A DNA stretch of 29,685 nt. Origin: an uncultured Ruminococcus sp. GTDB taxonomy: Bacteria; Bacillota; Clostridia; Oscillospirales; Ruminococcaceae. The notes under the pieces are model-generated. The model did no database searches, had not been told where the DNA came from, and was given only the letters and a program-made list of their open reading frames with translations. The position numbers and the translations under genes are program-made. Below, piece after piece: positions 1-8,736 of the stretch. Location of the stretch: NCBI GenBank assembly GCA_910577575.1, contig CAJTOG010000018.1, forward strand, positions 1 to 29,685. Reading direction: 5' to 3'. Every line of letters starts with the position of its first letter. The first letter of the stretch is position 1.

Positions 1-56
1 TGCGTAGATGATACTTGGTTGGCGACGACCTGGAAAATTATATCAATGCCGGCATA
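1..56 (+). rRNA. rrf: 5S ribosomal RNA, 3' end (partial)
   Basis: The first bases match the 3' half of a bacterial 5S rRNA: the loop-E segment GATGATACTTGG at 8-19, the helix IV hairpin around TTGGCGACGACCTGG, and a 3' terminal GCCGGCA that would close helix I with the missing 5' end. No reading frame here makes sense as a protein end, and a Rho-independent terminator follows within 10 bases, as expected at the end of an rRNA operon. The helix V part (AAAATTATATC) is more AU-rich than usual. The 5' half lies outside the window, so the call rests on about 55 bases. Confidence 0.75.
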
Positions 57-63
57 TATTGAG

Positions 64-96
64 AACCTGTCTTTTAAAGGCAGGTTTTATTTTTAT
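64..96 (+). terminator. Terminator of the rRNA operon
   Basis: AACCTGTCTT (64-73) pairs with AAGGCAGGTT (77-86), with one G-U pair and a 3-base loop, followed by the T-rich tract 85-95. It lies directly behind the 5S rRNA. Confidence 0.8.
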
Positions 97-136
97 GAAT
101 AATTTGATGTATTTGAAAAATTTATAATAGAAATAT

Positions 137-178
137 AAACGAAAGAGGTCAGACAAATTTGTCTGACCTCTTTCGTTT
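137..178. terminator. 42-bp perfect palindrome, bidirectional terminator
   Basis: Positions 137-157 are the exact reverse complement of 158-178 with no loop bases, giving a 21-bp arm centred on CAAATTTG. It sits between the converging rRNA operon (+) and the lipoprotein gene (-). Read on the minus strand it is followed by TTTATATTTC. The likely role is to stop transcripts from both sides; the arm is longer than termination requires. Confidence 0.7.
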
Positions 179-209
179 AGGGTGGTTTATATGAATATAG
201 AAGATTTCA

Positions 210-2273
210 TTAATTAAGGTTTGTTTCATCAGGATTAAATTTATGTATGTTGCTAAAATCTTTGTCAAGCATTTCAAATTCGCCATTTTCATTAGTGGGA
301 GGCAGAAATTCACCTTTTTTATTACCTCTTCCTTTGTTACCGAATTTATTTTCCATGGAAGACTGTTTACCAATAATTGAAACGGTTTCATTTGCGGTAA
401 AGCTTTCGGATTTTGTATCATTGAGGTAAAAAGTATAAGTTTTATCTTTTATAATATCAGGAGAACTGATAATAATGTTGTCAAATGTTTTAGCAGAAGT
501 AAAATTAATAATTTCATTTTCTTTTTCATCAACAAGTTTAATAACAGTATCTGATGTCTGAACTGTATCAAAAGTTGCAGATACTGAATATTGAGTTGAT
601 GAACTGTCGGGATATTCAGCCATTTGTGAACTTCCGGCAGCTATAAGAGTACCGCCAGTAACAATAATTTCATTGTTACTGTCAAGTGCACCGTTTCCAC
701 CGTTTATCGGACCATCAATAATAACAGTACCGCCATTTATAGTCATATCTCCGTTTGAATCAAGACCATCGCCGGCAGCATTGATATATACAGAACCTCC
801 GTTTATATTGAGCTGTACATTTTTAGAATATGTTTCCATGCCATTTTGCGGAGTAATTCCGTCTGATGCATTGAATCCGTCGTCGGAAGATTTAATTTTT
901 ATATCACCATTGATTATGTCAATAACAGTACCTTCAATTCCCTCATATGAGTCAATTATATTTATTGTACCTCCGTCAATGGTTACGTAAGAATCAGCAT
1001 GAATACCTTTATTTCCTGTTGTAAGAGTAAGATTGTCACCTCTTATAATTACATCGTTGTTGGAATGAATAGCATCATCTGCCGAATTTATGACAAATTT
1101 TCCACCTGTGATATTAACTGACATTCCACCTTTAAGTCCTTTTGTACTTATTGTGTTTTCAGTTTTATCAGTCTGATTTTCCTGTGTTTCCGGAGAAATT
1201 ATATTTTCAAAGTCTTTCGGATTAAAATTATTTGGAGGAGGCATATTTTCAAAGTCGAAATTGTCAGGATTGAATCCGCTGCCAAAGCCCATATCTGAAT
1301 GTACTTTAGTTGAATTTTCACTGCCTCCACCGCTTATTATGTCAAAGTTTCCACCGGTTATAGCTAAATCAGTTTCTGCCTGTATACCGTCCTGACCAGA
1401 ATTTATATTAAATTCACCGTTTTCGATATAGACATAACCAAGTGAACTATCGTTTTTGTTTGTGGACTTTATACCGTCTTCACCGGAAGTTATGCTGATG
1501 TTTCCATCCGAAACTGCAACATAATCTTTGCCTTTGATACCATCTTCAACAGAAGTAATATTAATATTTCCTCCTGTTATTACAATATCATCCCTGCTGT
1601 GAATGCCATTAAGATTTGAATTGATATTAAGCACACCTGTGCCGTTTATTGTCAGACTGTCATTGCTGAAAATACAAGCATCGGATTCTTTCGATGATTC
1701 ATCAGTATAACTTTCACCATCATTTAAATTATTTACACTTCCCTCAGCAAGTGAGATAAAAATTTTTTTGGAGTCAGCACCATAAATAGCCGATGATGTT
1801 GTGCACGTAATATCAGCGTTATCAAGAATAATCTGTACTTTTGAATCGGGAGCGTTTACAATAATCTGTCCGTTATCAAGGGTACCTGAAATCTTGTAAA
1901 TACCTTCTTGTATTATAATTACGTTTGAGCCGTCAATACTTACTTTGTCGTTGTTACATTCTGCTGAATTGCCGTTCAGAACAATTTCAGCCGTTACACT
2001 GTCAAAATCGGGATTTAAATCCCTGTCGGAAAAAACAGAATTATAATTTTTAACAGGATTTGATAAAGGTTCTGTTTCAATAGTTTCTGAATCAGAATTT
2101 GTTAAAGTTTCTGATGTTTTTGTTTCACCTACTGAGCTTTCAGAAATTGAATTTTCAGAAGTATTGTTTTTTGATTCTGAAATTTTGTCACTGCATCCCA
2201 TTTCCATAACTGTTAAAACAGCGGCAGTCAGGAATCCAAGTGATTTTTTTAATGAATTAAAACTGTTCATCAT
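210..2273 (-). CDS. Carbohydrate-binding domain-containing lipoprotein (Cthe_2159/DUF4353-like)
   Basis: 687 aa, probably a surface lipoprotein that binds plant polysaccharide. A short positively charged, hydrophobic N-terminus ends at Cys27 (MEMGC). The lipobox is imperfect because Glu sits at -3. A Ser/Thr/Glu-rich spacer follows to about residue 80. From about residue 85 to 640 the protein is made of repeated short units of the type 'ITGGxxxINSxxDGIxS', which predict a right-handed beta-helix. This is the pattern of the DUF4353 family; the Clostridium thermocellum member Cthe_2159 binds pectin and cellulose. An Asn/Pro-rich insertion (MPPPNNFNPKDF) interrupts the helix at about residues 320-375. 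The start is set by AAAGGTG just before ATGATG. It is transcribed toward the rRNA operon and away from the two-component pair. The function is inferred from the family only. Confidence 0.85.
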   Translation of the reverse strand: MMNSFNSLKKSLGFLTAAVLTVMEMGCSDKISESKNNTSENSISESSVGETKTSETLTNSDSETIETEPLSNPVKNYNSVFSDRDLNPDFDSVTAEIVLNGNSAECNNDKVSIDGSNVIIIQEGIYKISGTLDNGQIIVNAPDSKVQIILDNADITCTTSSAIYGADSKKIFISLAEGSVNNLNDGESYTDESSKESDACIFSNDSLTINGTGVLNINSNLNGIHSRDDIVITGGNINITSVEDGIKGKDYVAVSDGNISITSGEDGIKSTNKNDSSLGYVYIENGEFNINSGQDGIQAETDLAITGGNFDIISGGGSENSTKVHSDMGFGSGFNPDNFDFENMPPPNNFNPKDFENIISPETQENQTDKTENTISTKGLKGGMSVNITGGKFVINSADDAIHSNNDVIIRGDNLTLTTGNKGIHADSYVTIDGGTINIIDSYEGIEGTVIDIINGDIKIKSSDDGFNASDGITPQNGMETYSKNVQLNINGGSVYINAAGDGLDSNGDMTINGGTVIIDGPINGGNGALDSNNEIIVTGGTLIAAGSSQMAEYPDSSSTQYSVSATFDTVQTSDTVIKLVDEKENEIINFTSAKTFDNIIISSPDIIKDKTYTFYLNDTKSESFTANETVSIIGKQSSMENKFGNKGRGNKKGEFLPPTNENGEFEMLDKDFSNIHKFNPDETNLN

Positions 2274-2382
2274 TTTTCACCTTTTATTCAGTATCCCAAT
2301 TCCGTTCTTTCTATGATGTTATTTTAAATCATATTTATGAAAAATACGTGACAATCAATTGAAATAAAAGGAAAAATAAAAG

Positions 2383-2411
2383 TTGCATTTTTTCACAGAA
2401 TATATTATACT
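2383..2411 (+). promoter_or_regulatory. Sigma-A type promoter of the two-component operon
   Basis: -35 TTGCAT at 2383-2388, 17-base spacer, -10 TATACT at 2406-2411; the predicted transcription start is near 2418. It rules out the in-frame start at 2383 for the regulator gene, because that codon lies inside the -35 box. Confidence 0.8.
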
Positions 2412-2442
2412 ATTATTATATACAGCTTATGAGGTGGTCATT

Positions 2443-3117
2443 ATGATTTATATGCTTGAGGATGAAAGTGGAATAAGAAATTTTGTTTTATATGCTTTGA
2501 ACAATTCAGGATTTGAGGCAGTCGGATTTGAAACCCCGTCTGAATTTTATAAAGCTATGGCAGAAAGAATACCTGATTTATTGTTACTTGATATAATGCT
2601 TCCGGAGGAGAGCGGAATAACTGTTCTTAAAAAACTAAGAAGTGAAAAAGCAACAAAAAAACTTCCTGTAATTCTTCTTACTGCAAAAAGTACGGAATTT
2701 GATAAGGTAACAGGACTGGACAGCGGAGCAGACGACTACATATCAAAGCCATTCGGGACTATGGAGCTTATCTCACGTATCAAGGCACTTCTTCGCCGTT
2801 CGTATGATAATGATAATTCGGATAATATAGCAATAAAAAATCTTGTTATTTATCCTCTTAAACATGAAGTTTATTTCCAAGGTAATAAAATAACTCTTAC
2901 TCTTAAAGAATATGAGCTTTTACTTATTCTTGCAAAAAACAGGGGCAGGGTTTTTTCACGCGATGAGCTTCTGCAGTATGTATGGGGATATGATTTCAAA
3001 GGTGAAAGCCGTACTGTTGATGTTCATATACGCACACTCCGGTCAAAACTTGGTTCAGATTGTGAATTGATTGAAACAATCCGTGGAGTCGGATATAAGA
3101 TTGGAGATGCAAAGTGA
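2443..3117 (+). CDS. OmpR/PhoB-family response regulator
   Basis: 224 aa, cytoplasmic DNA-binding regulator phosphorylated by the kinase encoded next to it. Receiver domain (1-115): acidic pocket LEDE (residues 5-8), phosphoacceptor Asp50 in LLLDIMLP, Thr80 and Lys102 (SKPFG). Winged-helix effector domain (about 128-222), ending in the typical RTVDVHIRTLRSKLG recognition region and the IRGVGYKI wing. The start is ATG 2443, preceded by GAGGTGG at 2431-2437. The frame is open further upstream, but that part overlaps the promoter. The stop overlaps the kinase start by 4 bases (GTGA), so the two are translationally coupled. It resembles PhoP/WalR/ResD types; the sequence alone does not say which signal it serves. 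Confidence 0.93.
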   Translation: MIYMLEDESGIRNFVLYALNNSGFEAVGFETPSEFYKAMAERIPDLLLLDIMLPEESGITVLKKLRSEKATKKLPVILLTAKSTEFDKVTGLDSGADDYISKPFGTMELISRIKALLRRSYDNDNSDNIAIKNLVIYPLKHEVYFQGNKITLTLKEYELLLILAKNRGRVFSRDELLQYVWGYDFKGESRTVDVHIRTLRSKLGSDCELIETIRGVGYKIGDAK

Positions 3118-4418
3118 AGAATAAAATATTTCTGAGCATTATAATTATATCTGCTTTTTCATCTGTTTCTTCAATGATAATTACTGTTATATTCAAGGGT
3201 GAAACAGAAAATCTTATCAGTATATTTCTTGGACTGATATTTATTGTGGCTGTTGTATCGGCTATATTATCTGAACGTATAGTAAAGCCTGTAAGGAATA
3301 TTGACCTTGACCATCCAAAATCAAAGAAGAACTATGAAGAACTTTCCCCTGTTCTTGAAAGGCTAAAATTGCAGAACGGCAGAGTAAACCGACAAATGAA
3401 TGAATTGATAAGCAGTCGGAAGCAATTCAGCATTATTACTGAAAGCATGAAAGAGGGAATAGTGATTGCTGACAAGAAGACAACTGTACTTGCCAGCAAT
3501 TCAGGAGCATACAGACTTCTTGGAATTGAACCTTTGAAAAAAGGTCAGAGTATATATGCACTCAGTCAGGCAGAACCGTTCCGCAGATGTATACAGGATG
3601 CCATGGGAGGGAGGTCTGCTGAATGTATACTTAAAACGGATTTGGGAGAAAGAAAAATTATTGCAAGTCCTGCTAATGTATCAGCGACAATAAATGGTAT
3701 AGTTGTATTTATTATGGACGTTACAGAACAGCAGAAACTTGAAACAATGCGTCGTGAATTTACTTCAAATGTGTCTCATGAACTTAAAACACCACTTACT
3801 ACAATTTATGGTATTGCTGATATGCTTGCAAATGGTATAGTAAAGCAGGAAGATGTTTCGTCATTTGGACAGGATATACGCAACGAGGCTGAAAGATTAA
3901 TTACGTTAATCAATGATATAGTATCACTTTCAAAGCTTGATGAAAATTTATTGCCAAAGCAGGACGAATCTATTGATTTATATAATCTTTCAGAAGAAAT
4001 AATCACCAGACTGAAACAGAATATCAGTGAAAAAAATATAACCGTATCTATTATCGGCGAACACATTTTAATTATGGGTAACAGAACAATTATTGATGAG
4101 GTGATTTATAACTTATGTGATAATGCAATAAAGTATAATAACGACGGCGGAAGAATTGAGATTAAAATTTCACATATTCCAACAAAGGTTATAATTACAG
4201 TAAGTGATACCGGAATAGGCATTTCTGATGAACATAAAGACCGAATTTTTGAAAGGTTTTATCGTGCTGACAAAAGCCGTTCACAGAAAATCAAAGGTAC
4301 AGGGCTGGGACTTTCAATAGTAAAGCATGGAGTAAATTATCATGGGGGAACGGTACGGGTATCAAGCAGTGAAGAGGGTACGTCTTTTATAGTTGAGCTT
4401 CCTGTTGACAAAAAATAA
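3114..4418 (+). CDS. Sensor histidine kinase, PhoR-like
   Basis: 434 aa membrane kinase, partner of the regulator just upstream. Two hydrophobic helices (about 5-27 and 35-53) are separated by only about 7 residues, so there is almost no extracytoplasmic sensor. Then follow a linker, a PAS-like domain (about 103-205), HisKA with phospho-acceptor His222 (NVSHELKTPLTT), and HATPase_c with the N box NLCDNAIKYN (333-342), the G1 box DTGIGI (365-370) and the G2 box GTGLGLS (395-401). All catalytic motifs are intact. The start is GTG 3114 with GGAG at 3103-3106. The very short outer loop suggests that it senses in the membrane, through the PAS domain or through a partner protein. Confidence 0.93.
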   Translation: MKNKIFLSIIIISAFSSVSSMIITVIFKGETENLISIFLGLIFIVAVVSAILSERIVKPVRNIDLDHPKSKKNYEELSPVLERLKLQNGRVNRQMNELISSRKQFSIITESMKEGIVIADKKTTVLASNSGAYRLLGIEPLKKGQSIYALSQAEPFRRCIQDAMGGRSAECILKTDLGERKIIASPANVSATINGIVVFIMDVTEQQKLETMRREFTSNVSHELKTPLTTIYGIADMLANGIVKQEDVSSFGQDIRNEAERLITLINDIVSLSKLDENLLPKQDESIDLYNLSEEIITRLKQNISEKNITVSIIGEHILIMGNRTIIDEVIYNLCDNAIKYNNDGGRIEIKISHIPTKVIITVSDTGIGISDEHKDRIFERFYRADKSRSQKIKGTGLGLSIVKHGVNYHGGTVRVSSSEEGTSFIVELPVDKK

Positions 4419-4446
4419 AGGGACTGTTTTAACAGTCCCTTTTTAT
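4418..4446. terminator. Bidirectional terminator between convergent genes
   Basis: AAGGGACTGTT (4418-4428) pairs with AACAGTCCCTT (4431-4441), followed by TTTTATT on the plus strand and preceded by an A-rich stretch. It ends the two-component operon and may also serve the converging 719-aa gene. Confidence 0.85.
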
Positions 4447-4453
4447 TAATTAT

Positions 4454-6613
4454 TTATTCCATGCCTTTTACTTCAAAAGTAACTTCAATGTCAGTCCATT
4501 CACCGATTGAAGAACCATCAAACATACAATAGTCATCTTCGCCGTCAGAATAAGCAATGGCAATAAGTGAAGTGTCCATAGTTTCTGAATAAGTTTCACC
4601 AGTAATAGACATTTCTTTTCCGTCAACCTTTATGGATTTTATTTCCATAACGGCATTGTCGATATTTTCCATGCCGTCAGCTTCAATGCCGAGCATCATA
4701 AGACCTTCAGGTTTTATATCTTGCATTATGTTTTTATAGCCGTCAGTATCAGCAGTAACTTTTACAGTATAAGTTCCATTACCCTTGATGTCGGCAACTG
4801 TTGCATTGTAACCGAGTGTATCCGTTGAGCTGTTCATGTATGTTGATGTAAAATTGCTGTCTATAACAACCAAGTAAGCCTGATTGTTTCCGGCAATTAC
4901 AATGTCATCTGCATAAGGGTCATTTTCCTGCCAGTATTGTTCATCATCAATATCATCATCAATGTTTAAGTTTGTATCAATATATTCATCAGTATCCCAG
5001 TCATAATCGTCATCATAATCATAGGAATAATACATTTCGTCTGCAATTTCTTTTGCAGCCTCTGCTGCATCTTCAGCATTGAAGCCTATTTTGGTAAGAA
5101 GATTTGTTAAAAATTCCTCCATTTTAGCCTGTTCAACATAATCTGCAAGTTCAGCATCAGTTTCATCATTTATAATAAAAGCAGATGATTTATCAGGAAT
5201 TGTTGGATTTGCACCGTTTTCAGCAGAAACACTGAGAGTTATTGTTCCATAGTTTGTGCCATCAATGTCAAGGACTGCTGAAATCTGCTGGGATGAGCCA
5301 TCAGAATTAAGATTAATGGAAATCGGGTCAACTCCGGTATCAGCAGGAAGAACAAATGTAAGTACACCATTTATATAGCCTTTTTTCTCATCAACTGTTT
5401 CAAGGTCTGTAAACTCGACAGAAACAGTTTCACCGTCAGCAGTCATATCAAAACTTCCTGTATATTTCTTATCGCTTTCAGTTGCTGTAAGAATACCTTT
5501 GAATGCCTCTTCACCATTATCTGTAATATTCATTTCTCCACGTACTTCATTGCCTTCCTTGCCGATAATGAATTTCACGGAATCAGAATCGGGAGTTTCA
5601 AAAGAAACGCCTCTTATACAACCTGTCGGGTCAATATAAGTATTTAATATAACAATTTCATCTGATAAATCAGTGTCGGATTTTAAATCTTCCAGAATTT
5701 CATCAAGTTCTGATGTATATTCGTCAGCACTGATAATGGCAAGTTTATCAACAACTATACTCTTTAAAATTTCATCTTCCTTGACTTCATTTATAAATTT
5801 TTCAGCAATTTCATTTGCTTTTGCCTCATCAATTTCAATGGAAGCTACAGTATAAGTAACATTTATATCGCTGATAGCAATATCAGACTTCTTTTCAAGC
5901 TTGACATCTGCAATACATTCATTCCAGAGATTAGCATACTTATTTATTTCTGTTTCCAGCTCCTCGGGAGTAATAAGTGATTCAGGGTCCTGCATGAATT
6001 TTTCATAAGCATTCATAGCTTCTTCATCATCATAAACACCATATACATCTGTAGCCTCAACATTAAGCCACTGTTCAGCAAGTTCAGGAATACGGAAAAA
6101 TACATCTATATTTGCTGTATCAATAGCCATATCAAGATTGAAAAGTTTTTCACCATTAATTTCAGCAAAAGCATTGCCGCTCATTATGCTGCCATTTGAA
6201 TCAACAGTTGAACCGATAGAAATATCATTGATATTTTTTATTATATCAATGATTGACTCGTCAGCATCTGAAAGCAAATCCTTTGCGGAATCAGTAGGTT
6301 CATATTTGAGTGAAACAGAATTTTTCTGTCCGTTTTTCATTTCATCAAGAGCAGTACGATATTCTTCACTTATCTGTTTTGCAAAATCTTCTGTATTTTT
6401 TTCATTAACCCATGTATAGTAGTTTTCAGGCCTGCTTACCATAAGTTTAACCTGATTTTTTACGTAATCAGATGCTGCATATGCAGCGAATCCACCGCCG
6501 ACAACAACAACAAGTGCACCCGCTGTAATGCCTGCAATAAGACCACCTTTGCCTTTTTTAGCGTGCTCAACACCTGAAACGACATCGTTATTAAATTCAT
6601 TGATATCTGCCAT
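4454..6613 (-). CDS. Membrane-anchored protein of unknown function with large extracellular domain
   Basis: 719 aa; I do not recognise a characterised family. The N-terminus (1-22) is hydrophilic and ends in KKGKGG. A single Gly/Ala/Val-rich membrane helix spans about 23-47, so some 670 residues lie outside the cell. The outer part is acidic and lysine-poor, with beta-rich stretches of the form 'xxYTGSFDMTADGETVSVEF' that recall self-similar lipoprotein-like beta sheets. A very acidic Tyr/Asp segment at about 525-563 (DYDDDYDWDTDEY) could bind calcium or other cations. The start is fixed by GGAGG 7 bases before ATG 6613, with a good minus-strand promoter upstream. It stands alone between terminators. 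Similar proteins of unknown function seem common in Ruminococcus, but I cannot confirm this from sequence alone. Confidence 0.85.
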   Translation of the reverse strand: MADINEFNNDVVSGVEHAKKGKGGLIAGITAGALVVVVGGGFAAYAASDYVKNQVKLMVSRPENYYTWVNEKNTEDFAKQISEEYRTALDEMKNGQKNSVSLKYEPTDSAKDLLSDADESIIDIIKNINDISIGSTVDSNGSIMSGNAFAEINGEKLFNLDMAIDTANIDVFFRIPELAEQWLNVEATDVYGVYDDEEAMNAYEKFMQDPESLITPEELETEINKYANLWNECIADVKLEKKSDIAISDINVTYTVASIEIDEAKANEIAEKFINEVKEDEILKSIVVDKLAIISADEYTSELDEILEDLKSDTDLSDEIVILNTYIDPTGCIRGVSFETPDSDSVKFIIGKEGNEVRGEMNITDNGEEAFKGILTATESDKKYTGSFDMTADGETVSVEFTDLETVDEKKGYINGVLTFVLPADTGVDPISINLNSDGSSQQISAVLDIDGTNYGTITLSVSAENGANPTIPDKSSAFIINDETDAELADYVEQAKMEEFLTNLLTKIGFNAEDAAEAAKEIADEMYYSYDYDDDYDWDTDEYIDTNLNIDDDIDDEQYWQENDPYADDIVIAGNNQAYLVVIDSNFTSTYMNSSTDTLGYNATVADIKGNGTYTVKVTADTDGYKNIMQDIKPEGLMMLGIEADGMENIDNAVMEIKSIKVDGKEMSITGETYSETMDTSLIAIAYSDGEDDYCMFDGSSIGEWTDIEVTFEVKGME

Positions 6614-6657
6614 AATTATCCTCCAATTTTAGTGTGTGGGTTTATATCTATAAGTTT

Positions 6658-6686
6658 AATATATCACAAATTTGTCATAAAGTCAA
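6658..6686 (-). promoter_or_regulatory. Promoter of the 719-aa protein gene
   Basis: On the minus strand: TTGACT (6686-6681), 17-base spacer, TATATT (6663-6658), about 45 bases before the start codon. The remainder of the 6614-6909 interval is AT-rich, with no other feature except the divergent promoter at 6851-6879. Confidence 0.7.
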
Positions 6687-6850
6687 CTGATTTTGCGGAT
6701 TTTTTCCAATTTGTAAAGAATCCTGATTTTATTAATAACATATATCATAACAGTTTATAAAAAACTGTGAAAAACTATGAAAAAATGAAATTATATAAGA
6801 TATATTTCAAAAAATTATATTTTTTCTGAAAATTTGTCCTGAGACGGCGT

Positions 6851-6879
6851 TTGCGGTTCTAATGAACTTGTGCTATAAT
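6851..6879 (+). promoter_or_regulatory. Promoter of the DUF1836 operon (extended -10)
   Basis: -35 TTGCGG at 6851-6856, 17-base spacer, -10 TATAAT at 6874-6879, preceded by TGC (extended -10). Confidence 0.8.
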
Positions 6880-6909
6880 CATATCATCACGTGAGAGGAG
6901 ATACTGACT

Positions 6910-7488
6910 ATGACAAGGCTTATTCCAGCTACTACTATGAAATTTTCAGAACAGGCAAGAAACTCTGCTTTTTCACTTATATCACCCATACTTGAGGCTA
7001 CCGGCGGTCTTACATTATCACAGCTTTCAAAGCTTACAGGCTTGGGAGGTTCAACTATTCAGAACTGGATAAAACGGGGGTGGGTTGCATCAACAAAAGG
7101 CAAGAAATATTCAGAAAAACAGGTTTTGCGTATTCTGCTTATAAATATGCTTCGTGGCTCCATGCGTCTGGAACATATAGTAAGGCTTATGACTTATATA
7201 AACGGCGATGTTGAGGATACATCTGATGACATCATAGCAGATATCACACTTTATAATATCTTATGCAGGATTATTTTTACTGCTGAAGACGAGGGAGCGT
7301 TTGATACTGAATCAGTACAGGCCCTTATTACAAGAGAAATTGCGGACCACGATGATGAAATCCGTGATGAAAGAAAACTTAAAAAGGCTATGTATGTAAT
7401 GGTTATGGCATATAGGAGTGCTTGCCTTAAAACTGAAATGGAAAAGGAAATGAACGATATACTTGATGAAATGGACAATTTACCATGA
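6910..7488 (+). CDS. DUF1836 domain-containing predicted transcriptional regulator
   Basis: 192 aa soluble protein. Residues about 33-80 form a MerR-like helix-turn-helix (LTLSQLSKLTGLGGSTIQNW, then KKYSEKQVLRILLI). The rest is helical and matches the DUF1836 pattern, including LYNILCRII and the central acidic segment. DUF1836 proteins are widespread in Clostridia and annotated as regulators without known targets. ATG 6910 follows GAGGAG by 9 bases. The stop overlaps the start of the next gene by 4 bases (ATGA), so this gene, the Gly-rich membrane protein and the SPFH gene form one operon. Confidence 0.85.
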   Translation: MTRLIPATTMKFSEQARNSAFSLISPILEATGGLTLSQLSKLTGLGGSTIQNWIKRGWVASTKGKKYSEKQVLRILLINMLRGSMRLEHIVRLMTYINGDVEDTSDDIIADITLYNILCRIIFTAEDEGAFDTESVQALITREIADHDDEIRDERKLKKAMYVMVMAYRSACLKTEMEKEMNDILDEMDNLP

Positions 7489-7715
7489 AAAACAAAAAGA
7501 AAAGTTATGCCAGTAAATATATGCCTTTCGGAATATGTATAGGTATGTCACTGGGCATAGCTGTAGGGGAATTGATTTTTAAGAATATTGCAGTTGGTAT
7601 AGGTGTTGGAATGAATCTTGGTATGTGTCTTGGCATAGCTATAGGCAGTGCGAAGGATAAAAAAATTAAAGAAGAAAACAAACAAAATAATTCAGACTAT
7701 AATAAAGGAGAATAA
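7485..7715 (+). CDS. Small glycine-rich membrane protein
   Basis: 76 aa. Two hydrophobic segments (about 13-31 and 35-54) are rich in Gly spaced like a glycine zipper (IGMSLGIAVGE, IGVGMNLGMCLGIAIG), suggesting tight helix packing or oligomerisation in the membrane. The basic N-terminus and the charged, Asn-rich C-terminal tail are probably cytoplasmic. There is no independent ribosome site; it overlaps the upstream stop by 4 bases and is probably translated by coupling. The SPFH gene starts 2 bases after its stop. Function unknown; the operon position suggests a link to membrane organisation by the SPFH protein. Confidence 0.75.
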   Translation: MKNKKKSYASKYMPFGICIGMSLGIAVGELIFKNIAVGIGVGMNLGMCLGIAIGSAKDKKIKEENKQNNSDYNKGE

Positions 7716-7717
7716 TT

Positions 7718-8650
7718 ATGGCAGATTTTGATAAAATGAGAACAAACAGGGTACATAATGGCGGTTCAGCAGGCAAAGTGGTTGCAATATGTATTGTATG
7801 TGTTTTGCTTGTGATATTGCTTATCAGTTCGTTTACTGTAGTGCCGGCAGGTAATACAGGTGTTGTTATTACTCTCGGTAAAGTTTCAAATACGTCATTT
7901 GGCGAAGGTTTCCACCTGAAAGTGCCTTTTGTGCAGAGCGTGGAGAATATGTCGAACAAGATTCAGGTTTATGAGACCCCTGCAACTGCTGTTTCAAAGG
8001 ACTTACAGACTGTAAACTCAAGCATTGCAGTAAACTACAGACTTGTTTCGGATAAGGCAGCCGATATGTATCAAAGCGTAGGTACTGAATATCAAACTAT
8101 ACTTATTGCACCCGCTGTTCAGGAGTGTATGAAGTCGGCAACTGCAAAATATACCGCTGAACAGCTTATTACAGAGCGTCAGGCAGTCGGTGATGAGGTA
8201 AAGTCATCACTTGATTCAAAGCTTAATGCATATGGCATTTATATTGAGAAATTCAATATAGTAAACTTTGATTTTTCTGCTGAATTTAATAATGCAATTG
8301 AGGCTAAACAGGTTGCTGAACAGAATCTTCTCAAGACTGAAACTGAACAGAAACAGGCTATAACTATTGCCGAAGCACAGGCACAGCAGAAAGTAATTGC
8401 TGCGGAAGCAAATGCAAATGCTATTCTTGCTGAGGCTGAGGCACAGGCAGAAGCCAACCGTCTTATAGAAGCTTCACTTTCTGAAAAAGTTATTGCTTAT
8501 GAGCAGATTTCAAAGTGGGACGGTGTTATGCCCAAGGTTGTAAGCGGAGATGGTAACGGATTGCTTATTGATATAAATCCTGATAACTTGGGTTCATCAT
8601 CCTCTGTTCCTCCGGCAGCTTCTCAGCCTGATGACAATGATGCTGAATAA
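7718..8650 (+). CDS. SPFH/prohibitin family membrane protein
   Basis: 310 aa. One membrane helix (about 20-40) is followed by an SPFH/band-7 domain (about 41-215), starting with the typical VVPAGNTGVVITLGKV and GFHLKVPFVQSVENM segments. An Ala/Glu/Gln-rich coiled coil (about 200-262) follows, then a flexible Ser/Pro/Asp tail. Family members form oligomeric scaffolds in the membrane that cluster proteins and influence proteases. There is no adjacent NfeD-type protease gene, which argues for the prohibitin-like rather than the flotillin/YqfA type. AAAGGAG precedes ATG 7718 by about 8 bases. It is the last gene of the DUF1836 operon. Confidence 0.9.
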   Translation: MADFDKMRTNRVHNGGSAGKVVAICIVCVLLVILLISSFTVVPAGNTGVVITLGKVSNTSFGEGFHLKVPFVQSVENMSNKIQVYETPATAVSKDLQTVNSSIAVNYRLVSDKAADMYQSVGTEYQTILIAPAVQECMKSATAKYTAEQLITERQAVGDEVKSSLDSKLNAYGIYIEKFNIVNFDFSAEFNNAIEAKQVAEQNLLKTETEQKQAITIAEAQAQQKVIAAEANANAILAEAEAQAEANRLIEASLSEKVIAYEQISKWDGVMPKVVSGDGNGLLIDINPDNLGSSSSVPPAASQPDDNDAE

Positions 8651-8678
8651 TAAATGAAAAATGACAGTAAAAGGAAAT

Positions 8679-8730
8679 TTGACTTAAAACTTTCAATGGA
8701 GATATTATGGGAAATGATTTGTGGTATAAT
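8679..8730 (+). promoter_or_regulatory. Tandem promoter signals of the orphan RNA
   Basis: Two overlapping signals stand in the gene-free interval after the SPFH gene: TTGACT (8679-8684), 18 bases, TATTAT (8703-8708); and an extended -10, TGG then TATAAT (8725-8730), with no clear -35 box. Either would drive transcription into the hairpin and terminator at 8785-8857, where there is no plausible coding region. Confidence 0.65.
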
Positions 8731-8736
8731 AGAAGA

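Noticed and set aside
673..990. Plus-strand reading frame of about 105 codons
   Set aside because: It is the complement of the repetitive beta-helix lipoprotein gene and has no ribosome site.
2383..2442. Twenty extra N-terminal codons for the response regulator
   Set aside because: They overlap the promoter boxes and the ribosome site; the receiver domain starts normally at ATG 2443.
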